12,275 nt of DNA, from assembly GCF_039812505.1 (NCBI RefSeq), contig NZ_JBDIAQ010000102.1, forward strand, positions 1 through 12,275. The letters run 5' to 3'. This document shows positions 1 to 5,530 of this stretch, in pieces; position 1 is the stretch's first letter, and each line of letters starts with the position of its first letter. The notes under the pieces are model-generated. The model saw only the letters and a list, made by a program, of their open reading frames with translations, did no database searches and was not told the DNA's origin. The stretch comes from Intrasporangium_A sp039812505 (lineage in GTDB: Bacteria; Actinomycetota; Actinomycetes; Actinomycetales; Dermatophilaceae). The translations under genes were made by a program, and so were the position numbers.

Positions 1-27
1 CTGCACTGTCGATCGGGGCGGGCGGGG

Positions 28-1020
28 TCACTCGTACAGGATGTACTCCGGCTCGGGCGTGAGCGCGAGCACCTGCTTGGGCGTCATGAGCGGCCCGAAG
101 CGGCGGTCCTCCTCGTAGAACAGCTTGAAGCCGGGGTGGACCGAGCGGGGGCGGCCCTTCATCACGGCCCGGTAGGTGTGCTCCTTCATCTGCCGGCTGC
201 CGATCCCGTCGACCGACTTGACGACGGCGACCCCGGGGTGCGACCGGATCGCCTGCTGGTCACGCACCACCGAGACGGCGACCTGGTGGAACACGAGGAC
301 CTTCTGCGGCAGGTCGTCGGCCGCGACGATGCCGGACAGGTAGCGGGCCACCGAGTCGATCTCCTGGCCTGTCGTGTGGCCGTAGACCCGCATCGGCACC
401 TGGCCCGGCCCCATCCGCCATTCCGGGTCGAGGGCGATCCCGACATCGGGCTCCCTGAGCCACTTCGCGTAGGCCCTGACCTCAGTGAGGAAGTCGGACC
501 GGCCCGGCTGGATGTTCAGCAGGAGCAGCCCCTGCACCTTGCGGGCCGCCGCGAGGTGGCGCGCGATCAGGGCGTCCGAACTCCTGGTGCGGTACATCCC
601 GTCCCGCCCGGGGCTGCCCTGCACCACGGTCGCGATCAGCTCGAGCACCGGCAGGACGGTGCGCCCGTCGGCATAGGGCTTGGCCACCTTCTCGATCTCG
701 CGGGCCCGGTCGTCGAGGTCCCCGACACCGAGCCGGCCGAGCGCCGTCGAGCCGGGGTGACCCGCGAAGCCGACGAGGCGGTAGTGCGGGAAGATCGCGC
801 GCCCGCCCCTGGGCAGCTCGACCGGTGAGGTGGCTGTCGGGGTCGGTGTCAGAGTGGGGGCGGGCTGCGCCGACCCCGGCCGCGCCGACGCCGCACCGGA
901 CACTCCAGATGTCGGCGAGCCCGCCTGTGGCCGGTCGGACGCCCCGACGCAGCCGGAGGCGAGCAGGACGGTCGACAGGGCCGCCGCGAGCACCGCCGGC
1001 CCGCCCCGACCTGACTGCAT
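28..1020 (-). CDS. Secreted lipoprotein of unknown function, possible TIM-barrel-like domain
   Basis: A 330-residue protein beginning with a short basic n-region, a hydrophobic stretch (about residues 8-20) and a lipobox-like ASGC with the lipidated Cys at residue 24. It is therefore predicted to be exported and anchored to the outer face of the membrane. Residues 25-70 are a low-complexity Pro/Ser/Thr/Ala-rich linker. The globular part (about 75-330) alternates hydrophobic strand-like segments with charged helices and contains a conspicuous LDPEW (residues 197-201), which recalls acidic sites of glycoside-hydrolase-like barrels; that link is only an impression. I chose the ATG at 1020 because the signal peptide starts there and a GGGG-type ribosome site (complement of 1028-1032) lies 7 nt upstream. 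The frame is open back to 1131, but that extension would bury the signal sequence. It is divergent from thrS. The protein family was not recognised with certainty. Confidence 0.8.
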   Translation of the reverse strand: MQSGRGGPAVLAAALSTVLLASGCVGASDRPQAGSPTSGVSGAASARPGSAQPAPTLTPTPTATSPVELPRGGRAIFPHYRLVGFAGHPGSTALGRLGVGDLDDRAREIEKVAKPYADGRTVLPVLELIATVVQGSPGRDGMYRTRSSDALIARHLAAARKVQGLLLLNIQPGRSDFLTEVRAYAKWLREPDVGIALDPEWRMGPGQVPMRVYGHTTGQEIDSVARYLSGIVAADDLPQKVLVFHQVAVSVVRDQQAIRSHPGVAVVKSVDGIGSRQMKEHTYRAVMKGRPRSVHPGFKLFYEEDRRFGPLMTPKQVLALTPEPEYILYE

Positions 1021-1196
1021 GACCACGCCCCTGACCAGACCGAGCCCACGACGAGCGGGCGGCCCGCACCCGCGGGCCTGCACAGCAGGGTACGTCGCGC
1101 CCGGAATGCCCGGGCGGCACGCCACGCGCACTCGATACGCTGAAGCGGTGCCGCGCTGGACGGCATACCCATCCGATCACGCAAGGAGCCACACCC
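1021..1196. promoter_or_regulatory. Divergent intergenic region, lipoprotein gene / thrS
   Basis: This 176-bp gap must carry the promoters for both divergent genes. A TACGCT hexamer at 1136-1141 fits the actinobacterial TANNNT -10 pattern for thrS, and TACCCT (complement of 1087-1092) could serve the lipoprotein gene. Neither has a convincing -35 box. A 7-bp GC hairpin (GGCCCGC 1061-1067 with GCGGGCC 1072-1078) lies in the predicted lipoprotein leader. The thrS ribosome site AAGGAG is at 1183-1188, 8 nt before the GTG start. No T-box-like leader is apparent; the gap is too short for a full one. Confidence 0.35.
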
Positions 1197-3179
1197 GTGT
1201 CTGCGAACATCAGCGTCACCGTCGCCGGAAGCGAGCGATCGGTGGCGGAGCGCACGACGGCGGGCGAGCTCTTCGCCGACCGGCGCGAGGTGGTAGTCGC
1301 GCGCGTCAACGGCGTGCTGCGCGACCTCTTCCACGTGCTTGCGCCCGGCGACGTCGTCGAGCCGGTGCCGATCGACAGCGAGGACGGGCTGGCCGTGCTC
1401 CGCCACTCGGCCGCACACGTGCTCGCTCAGGCCGTGCAGCAGGTCAACCCCGACGCTCGGCTCGGCATCGGGCCGCCGATCCGCGACGGGTTCTACTACG
1501 ACTTCGACGTCGCCGAGCCGTTCCAGCCGGAGGACCTCAAGGCCCTCGAGAAGGTCATGCAGCGGATCGTCAACGAGGGCCAGACCTTCGCCCGGCGCGT
1601 CGTGACGGATGCCGACGCGCTGCGCGAGCTCACCGGCGAGCCGTACAAGTGCGAGCTCGTCGGCCTCAAGGGCGGCGCGGGCGAGGCGGCCGAGGGCGCA
1701 GGAGTCGAGGTCGGTGCGGGCGAGCTGACCATCTACGACAACCTGCGCCGCGACGGCACCCGCGCGTGGGGAGACCTGTGCCGGGGACCGCACCTGCCGA
1801 GCACCAAGCTGATCGGCAACGCCTTCAAGCTGATGCGCTCCGGGGGCGCGTACTGGCGCGGGTCGGAGAAGAACCCACAGCTGCAGCGGATCTACGGCAC
1901 CGCCTGGCCGAGCAAGGACGAGCTGAAGGCCTACCTGGACCGGCTCGCCGAGGCCGAGCGGCGCGACCATCGCAAGCTCGGCGCCGAGCTCGACCTCTTC
2001 TCCTTCCCCGAGGAGCTCGGGTCCGGGCTCGCGGTGTTCCACCCCAAGGGCGGGGTCATCAAGCGTGAGATGGAGGACTACGTCCGCCGGCGCCACATCG
2101 AGGAGGGCTTCCTCTACGTGGGCACCCCCCATATCAGCAAGGACGGCCTGTTCCACACCTCCGGGCACCTGCCGTACTACGCCGACACGATGTTCCCGCC
2201 GATGCACCTGGAGGGCGCGGAGTACCGCCTCAAGGCGATGAACTGCCCGATGCACAACCTCATCTACTCCTCGCGCCAGCGCTCCTACCGCGAGCTGCCG
2301 CTGCGCTATTTCGAGTTCGGGTCGGTCTACCGCTACGAGAAGTCCGGGGTCGTACACGGGCTCACCCGGGTGCGCGGTATGACGCAGGACGACTCCCACT
2401 CGTACGTGACCGCCGAGCAGGCCCCGGGCGAGGTCAAGCACCTGCTCGACTTCGTGCTGTCCCTGCTGCGCGACTTCGGGCTCGAGGACTTCTACCTCGA
2501 GCTGTCCACCCGCGACACCGAAGGGGAGAAGAGCGCGAAGTTCATCGGCTCGGACGAGCAGTGGGAGGCGGCGACCGCCATCCTGGAGAAGGTTGGTCTG
2601 GAGTCCGGCCTCGAGCTGGTGCCCGACCCCGGCGGGGCGGCCTACTACGGGCCGAAGATCTCGGTGCAGGCCCGCGACGCGATCGGCCGGACCTGGCAGA
2701 TGTCGACCATCCAGTACGACTTCAACCAGCCCGAGCGGTTCGGGCTCGAGTACCAGGCGGCCGACGGGTCGAGACAGCAGCCGGTCATGATCCACTCCGC
2801 GAAGTTCGGCTCGATCGAGCGGTTCCTCGGCGTCCTCGTCGAGCACTACGCCGGTGCCTTCCCGGTGTGGCTCTCACCGGTCCAGGTGCTCGGCGTGCCG
2901 GTGGCGCAGGAGTACGCCGACTACCTGACCGGCGTGCTGGACCGGATGCGGGCCGCAGGCGTACGCGTCGAGCTCGACGCGAGCGACGACCGGTTCCCGA
3001 AGAAGATCCGCAACGCGAGCCGGTCCAAGGTGCCCTACGTGCTGATCGCCGGTGAGGAGGACCGGGCGGCCGGGGCGGTGTCCTTCCGGTTCCGCGACGG
3101 GTCGCAGCAGAACGGGGTGCCGGTCGCGGACGCGATCGCGCAGGTGCTGCGGGCGATCGAGACGCGCGCGCAGGTGTGA
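1197..3179 (+). CDS. thrS: Threonyl-tRNA synthetase
   Basis: A 660-residue class II synthetase that charges tRNA-Thr with threonine in the cytoplasm. Domains in order are: TGS domain (about 1-65); editing/second additional domain with the HxxxH pair H70 and H74 and the C195-R-G-P-H199 motif; class II catalytic core (about 265-560); anticodon-binding domain (about 565-660, with a KKIRNASRSKVPY stretch). Expected zinc ligands are present: C350 in MNCPMHN, H401 in QDDSHSY and H533 in the motif-3 region. Motif 3 reads IHSAKFGSIERF, where many homologues have HRALFGS; the SIERF arginine is kept. The GTG start has AAGGAG at 8 nt, and an N-terminus starting directly with the TGS fold supports it. 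Length is normal for the family. In actinobacteria it normally precedes the HIT gene directly; here a phosphoribosyltransferase gene lies between them. Confidence 0.98.
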   Translation: MSANISVTVAGSERSVAERTTAGELFADRREVVVARVNGVLRDLFHVLAPGDVVEPVPIDSEDGLAVLRHSAAHVLAQAVQQVNPDARLGIGPPIRDGFYYDFDVAEPFQPEDLKALEKVMQRIVNEGQTFARRVVTDADALRELTGEPYKCELVGLKGGAGEAAEGAGVEVGAGELTIYDNLRRDGTRAWGDLCRGPHLPSTKLIGNAFKLMRSGGAYWRGSEKNPQLQRIYGTAWPSKDELKAYLDRLAEAERRDHRKLGAELDLFSFPEELGSGLAVFHPKGGVIKREMEDYVRRRHIEEGFLYVGTPHISKDGLFHTSGHLPYYADTMFPPMHLEGAEYRLKAMNCPMHNLIYSSRQRSYRELPLRYFEFGSVYRYEKSGVVHGLTRVRGMTQDDSHSYVTAEQAPGEVKHLLDFVLSLLRDFGLEDFYLELSTRDTEGEKSAKFIGSDEQWEAATAILEKVGLESGLELVPDPGGAAYYGPKISVQARDAIGRTWQMSTIQYDFNQPERFGLEYQAADGSRQQPVMIHSAKFGSIERFLGVLVEHYAGAFPVWLSPVQVLGVPVAQEYADYLTGVLDRMRAAGVRVELDASDDRFPKKIRNASRSKVPYVLIAGEEDRAAGAVSFRFRDGSQQNGVPVADAIAQVLRAIETRAQV

Positions 3180-3224
3180 CCCGGCGACCCGGGAGGCAGC
3201 ACCCTCGGGCGCTTGCGGCAGCCC

Positions 3225-3253
3225 TTGCGCCTTGCTCGGGCCTGGGCGACAAT
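3225..3253 (+). promoter_or_regulatory. Weak promoter-like pair ahead of the hairpin cluster
   Basis: TTGCGC at 3225-3230 and GACAAT at 3248-3253 are separated by exactly 17 bp. They match the sigma-70 consensus at 3/6 and 4/6 positions. Transcription would begin near 3260, immediately before the hairpin cluster. Such matches arise by chance, so this is only a candidate. Confidence 0.25.
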
Positions 3254-3259
3254 GGCTGG

Positions 3260-3349
3260 TACCGGACCGCTGTGCGCGGGACGATTTCCTCGCAGCGCAT
3301 TGGCGCGCGAGGAACAGAAGGCCCGGAAACTCATACTTTCCGGGCCTTC
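3260..3349 (+). ncRNA. Candidate structured small RNA ending in a terminator hairpin
   Basis: Between the possible start near 3260 and the end of the terminator-like hairpin at 3349 lies about 90 nt that could fold almost entirely. A weak stem (CCGC 3267-3270 with GCGG 3276-3279) is followed by a 12-bp stem. That stem has TTCCTCGC (3286-3293) pairing with GCGAGGAA (3307-3314), a bulged A at 3294, then GCGC/GCGC closing an ATTG loop (3299-3302). Only two bases separate it from the next, 13-bp hairpin. I do not recognise an Rfam family; 6C RNA is excluded because the loops are not C-runs. It could equally be part of the thrS 3' untranslated region. Confidence 0.35.
3317..3349 (+). terminator. 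Perfect 13-bp inverted repeat, likely terminator
   Basis: GAAGGCCCGGAAA (3317-3329) is an exact reverse complement of TTTCCGGGCCTTC (3337-3349) around the 7-nt loop CTCATAC. There is no T-run behind it, as is common for actinobacterial terminators. The repeat is symmetric, so it could act on either strand. It lies 138 bp after the thrS stop and 190 bp before the next gene start. Confidence 0.7.
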
Positions 3350-3366
3350 ACGTACCTGTCGGCACC

Positions 3367-3395
3367 GGCCCCGCGGCTCTCACACCCGCGGGGCC
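3367..3395 (+). terminator. 10-bp GC hairpin, second terminator-like structure
   Basis: GGCCCCGCGG (3367-3376) pairs exactly with CCGCGGGGCC (3386-3395) around the loop CTCTCACAC. It lies only 17 bp after the previous perfect hairpin. It may be a back-up terminator or a leader element of the downstream gene. Its loop contains the same CTCACAC seen in the hairpin at 4206-4230. Confidence 0.5.
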
Positions 3396-3527
3396 GACTG
3401 CTACCCCCCGAGTACCGACGCCTCGACCGAGACCCGCCGGTCGCACCCCGGGTGCGGCACGAGGTGCGGCAGATCAGGATGACGACCTCATCGGATCCGA
3501 CCCCGCGGGAGCGGCGACCCCGCGAGC

Positions 3528-3533
3528 TGGAGG
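3528..3533 (+). promoter_or_regulatory. Ribosome binding site deciding the GTG start at 3539
   Basis: TGGAGG ends 5 nt before the GTG at 3539. The in-frame ATG 60 bp further upstream (3479) has only an AGG directly abutting it, which is too close to function. This favours the shorter protein, whose first residues (YVFRDRVDAGRRL) match where this family usually begins. Confidence 0.55.
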
Positions 3534-3538
3534 TACAC

Positions 3539-4243
3539 GTGTACGTCTTCCGGGACCGTGTCGACGCCGGACGTCGCCTCGGGCAGCGGCTGGCCCGGAT
3601 GCCGCTCGAGGACCCCGTCGTCCTCGGGCTGCCACGCGGCGGCGTACCGGTCGCCGCGCAGGTGGCCCGGCGCCTGGGCGCCCCGCTCGAGGTCATCGTG
3701 GTGCGCAAGCTCGGCGTGCCCAGCCAGCCCGAGCTGGCCATGGGTGCCATCGGCGAGGGCGGCACCCGGATCCTGGACGAGGGGATCGTGCGGGCCGCGC
3801 GGGTCGACGAGAGGCAGCTGGCGCAGGTCGAGCAGCGGGAGCGGGCCGTTCTCGACAAGCGCGTCGGCCGGCTGCGCCGCGGCCGCCGGCGGGTCGACCT
3901 GACCGGGCGGACGGCCGTCATCGTCGACGACGGCATCGCCACCGGAGCCACCGCCCGGGTCGCCTGCCTCGTCGCGCGGGCACTCGGCGCGCGTCGTGTC
4001 GTGGTGGCCGCTCCCGTGGGGCCACCCCACGTCGAGCAGCAGCTGCCCGAGGCCGACGTCGTGGTCTGCCTGGAACGCCCCTGGCGGTTCCGTGCCGTCG
4101 GCGGCGTCTACGACGACTTCGAGCCGACCACGGACGACGAGGTGGCCCGGATCCTCGCCGAAACCGCCGGCCAGGCCCCACCGGAGGACCCCGACGACGG
4201 AGGGACCCTGCGATCTCACACATCGCAGGGCCCAGACCATTGA
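3539..4243 (+). CDS. Phosphoribosyltransferase-fold protein (COG1926-like)
   Basis: A 234-residue protein with the type I phosphoribosyltransferase signature VIVDDGIATGATA at residues 127-139. This is two acidic residues followed by the PRPP-binding loop at the end of a beta strand. An N-terminal LGLPRGGVPVAA segment and a VVRKLGVPSQPELAMGA segment are typical of the uncharacterised stand-alone family often annotated simply as phosphoribosyltransferase. The substrate base is unknown; it is not a recognisable pyrE, apt, hpt or upp. I prefer the GTG at 3539, which has TGGAGG (3528-3533) 5 nt upstream; the alternative ATG at 3479 lacks a ribosome site. It ends with a polar tail whose codons contain a hairpin (4206-4230). 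It sits between thrS and the HIT gene, which usually adjoin, so it is probably a lineage-specific insertion. Confidence 0.88.
   Translation: MYVFRDRVDAGRRLGQRLARMPLEDPVVLGLPRGGVPVAAQVARRLGAPLEVIVVRKLGVPSQPELAMGAIGEGGTRILDEGIVRAARVDERQLAQVEQRERAVLDKRVGRLRRGRRRVDLTGRTAVIVDDGIATGATARVACLVARALGARRVVVAAPVGPPHVEQQLPEADVVVCLERPWRFRAVGGVYDDFEPTTDDEVARILAETAGQAPPEDPDDGGTLRSHTSQGPDH
4206..4230 (+). terminator. Terminator-like hairpin inside the 3' end of the phosphoribosyltransferase gene
   Basis: CCCTGCGAT (4206-4214) and ATCGCAGGG (4222-4230) form a perfect 9-bp stem around the loop CTCACAC. The stem is translated as part of the C-terminal tail, and the TGA stop follows at 4241-4243. A promoter-like TAGGAT for the next gene lies downstream, so this hairpin probably separates two transcription units. 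Confidence 0.5.
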
Positions 4244-4302
4244 ACACGCGAAAGGGCCGATCTCCCAATCGACACGCTGCGAGGGCACCCGAGTGCACCC
4301 CA

Positions 4303-4308
4303 TAGGAT
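4303..4308 (+). promoter_or_regulatory. Candidate -10 box for a leaderless HIT mRNA
   Basis: TAGGAT (4303-4308) fits the actinobacterial TANNNT -10 element. It is followed by exactly 7 nt before the ATG at 4316, so the predicted first transcribed base is at or next to the A of the start codon. No Shine-Dalgarno sequence precedes this ATG. No convincing -35 is seen, which is common for actinobacterial promoters. Confidence 0.5.
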
Positions 4309-4315
4309 CGCGGGC

Positions 4316-4894
4316 ATGACGGACCGGAACGAGGAGGCGTCGCCGTCGGTGCGCATCGAGGGCGTCGACGACCTCGTGCACGTCGGGGACGGCTTCGAGC
4401 GGCTCTGGACGCCGCACCGGATGGCCTACATCGTGGGGGACAAGCCCACCGACGAGCCCGGCACGGGGTGCCCGTTCTGCACCGCCCCCAGCCGGGACGA
4501 CGCCGACGGGCTCATCGTGCGCCGGGGCGAGCTGTGCTACGTGGTGATGAACCTGTTCCCCTACAACCCGGGGCACGTGCTGGTCTGCCCGTACCGCCAC
4601 GTCTCCCTGTACGTGGACCTGACCGACGACGAGACCGAGGAGTTCACCCGGCTGACCAAGCAGGCCCTGCGCGCCCTGCGGTCCGCCTCCGAGCCGCACG
4701 GCTTCAACCTCGGGATGAACCAGGGGGCCGTCGCCGGCGCCGGGGTGGCCGCGCACCTGCACCAGCACATCGTCCCGCGCTGGGCCGGGGACATGAACTT
4801 CCTGCCCATCGTCGGGCAGACCAAGGCGCTGCCCGTGCTGCTCGAGGACACGCGCGAACAGATCGTCGCGAACTGGCCCGGTGCCGGTCAGTAG
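4316..4894 (+). CDS. HIT-domain hydrolase/phosphorylase, Rv2613c (Ap4A phosphorylase)-like
   Basis: A 192-residue histidine-triad protein. The signature H147-L-H149-Q-H151-I-V-P is complete, with the central catalytic His preserved, and an upstream Cys pair (C52-P-F-C55) is typical of this actinobacterial branch. The position beside thrS and pgsA matches M. tuberculosis Rv2613c, described as a diadenosine tetraphosphate phosphorylase. By analogy it would cleave dinucleoside polyphosphates such as the Ap4A made as a side product by aminoacyl-tRNA synthetases. That activity is inferred from family and context, not seen. The ATG at 4316 is chosen despite no ribosome site, because a TAGGAT box 7 nt upstream suggests a leaderless transcript. 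The stop at 4892-4894 lies 12 nt before the pgsA start. Confidence 0.92.
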   Translation: MTDRNEEASPSVRIEGVDDLVHVGDGFERLWTPHRMAYIVGDKPTDEPGTGCPFCTAPSRDDADGLIVRRGELCYVVMNLFPYNPGHVLVCPYRHVSLYVDLTDDETEEFTRLTKQALRALRSASEPHGFNLGMNQGAVAGAGVAAHLHQHIVPRWAGDMNFLPIVGQTKALPVLLEDTREQIVANWPGAGQ

Positions 4895-4897
4895 GCT
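4892..4897 (+). promoter_or_regulatory. TAGGCT, possible internal -10 box before pgsA
   Basis: TAGGCT overlaps the TAG stop of the HIT gene and lies 9 nt before the pgsA ATG, which has no Shine-Dalgarno sequence. It could start a leaderless or nearly leaderless pgsA transcript inside the operon. Alternatively pgsA is translated by coupling to the HIT gene, and the hexamer is chance. Confidence 0.35.
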
Positions 4898-4906
4898 GAC
4901 GACACC

Positions 4907-5530
4907 ATGCTCAACCGTCTCATGCGAGCGACGATGACCAAGTTGCTCAGCCCGCTCGCCCACGTCCTGCTCAAGCTGGGCATCAGCCCGGACGTCGTCA
5001 CGACCGTCGGGACGCTCGGTGTCTGCTTCGGCGCGCTGGCCTTCTTCCCGCGCGGACAGCTGTGGGTCGGCGTGCTCGTCATCACCGCGTTCGTGTTCTC
5101 CGACACCGTCGACGGCATCATGGCCCGGGCCTCCGGCCGGTCGACCAAGTGGGGCGCCTACCTCGACTCGACCCTGGACCGCATCGGCGACGCCGCGATC
5201 TTCGGCGGCCTCGTGCTCTACTACGCGGGCCGCGGCGACAACCCGGTCATGGCCGCCCTCGCCCTGGCCTGCCTGATCCTCGGCAGCGTGGTCTCGTACG
5301 CCAGGGCCCGCGCCGAGGGCCTCGGCTTCACCGCGAACGTCGGCATCGCCGAGCGGGCCGACCGGCTCGTCGCCGTGCTGGTCGCGACCTTCTTCGCCGA
5401 CGTCCTGCGCGTGCCGGCGCTGCTCGGCGGCGTGCTGGGCCTGCTGGCCGTCGCGAGCCTCGTCACGGTCGTGCAGCGCATGTTGACCGTCCGGCGCCAG
5501 GCCCTCGCCGCGGGAGAGGTCTCGGGTTGA
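4907..5530 (+). CDS. pgsA: Phosphatidylinositol phosphate synthase (CDP-alcohol phosphatidyltransferase)
   Basis: A 207-residue integral membrane enzyme with the complete CDP-alcohol phosphotransferase signature: D66-x2-D69-G70-x2-A73-R74-x8-G83-x3-D87-x3-D91. The spacing and numbering are typical of actinobacterial PIP synthases. Several hydrophobic segments (about 40-62, 97-110, 115-128, 150-185) are consistent with the six-helix fold. It is expected to join CDP-diacylglycerol and inositol-1-phosphate to give phosphatidylinositol phosphate and CMP, the lipid base of the mannosides built by the next two genes. The sequence motif alone does not separate it from other phosphatidyltransferases, but its place before a PatA-type acyltransferase and pimA makes the assignment strong. 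Its TGA stop overlaps the TTG start of the acyltransferase gene. Confidence 0.93.
   Translation: MLNRLMRATMTKLLSPLAHVLLKLGISPDVVTTVGTLGVCFGALAFFPRGQLWVGVLVITAFVFSDTVDGIMARASGRSTKWGAYLDSTLDRIGDAAIFGGLVLYYAGRGDNPVMAALALACLILGSVVSYARARAEGLGFTANVGIAERADRLVAVLVATFFADVLRVPALLGGVLGLLAVASLVTVVQRMLTVRRQALAAGEVSG

Larger units (their letters stand above)
3180..3538 (+). other. 359-bp gene-free structured region between thrS and the phosphoribosyltransferase
   Basis: No reading frame here has a plausible start or protein-like composition; the open frames are arginine/proline-rich by-products of high GC. The stretch holds three near-perfect hairpins in a row (3286-3314, 3317-3349, 3367-3395), listed separately. 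Weaker ones follow at 3424-3443 (CGACCG/CGGTCG) and 3442-3456 (CGCACC/GGTGCG). A weak promoter-like pair, TTGCGC (3225-3230) and GACAAT (3248-3253) with a 17-bp spacer, precedes them. An ATG at 3479 is in frame with the downstream gene but has no ribosome site. Confidence 0.75.

Noticed and set aside
136..828. Long plus-strand open frame (230 codons) opposite the lipoprotein gene
   Set aside because: His/Asp/Arg/Pro/Val-rich, typical antisense shadow of a GC-rich gene. The opposite strand has a signal peptide, lipobox and ribosome site.
849..2846. 665-codon minus-strand open frame opposite thrS
   Set aside because: It is the antisense of the certain thrS coding sequence. Composition (Val/Leu/Arg/Asp-rich repeats) is an artefact of third-position GC bias.
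3317..3395. CRISPR-like or transposon-end repeats
   Set aside because: The inverted repeats differ in sequence from each other, have no regular spacing, no flanking target duplication and no transposase nearby.
3213..3482. Possible small protein across the hairpin region
   Set aside because: No ribosome site, an Arg/Pro/Ser-rich sequence in all frames, and strong inverted repeats that dictate the bases. RNA structure explains it better.
3176..3538. N-terminal extension of the phosphoribosyltransferase back to 3176
   Set aside because: The added 121 residues would be encoded through three perfect hairpins, lack similarity to the family, and the GTG at 3539 has a good ribosome site.
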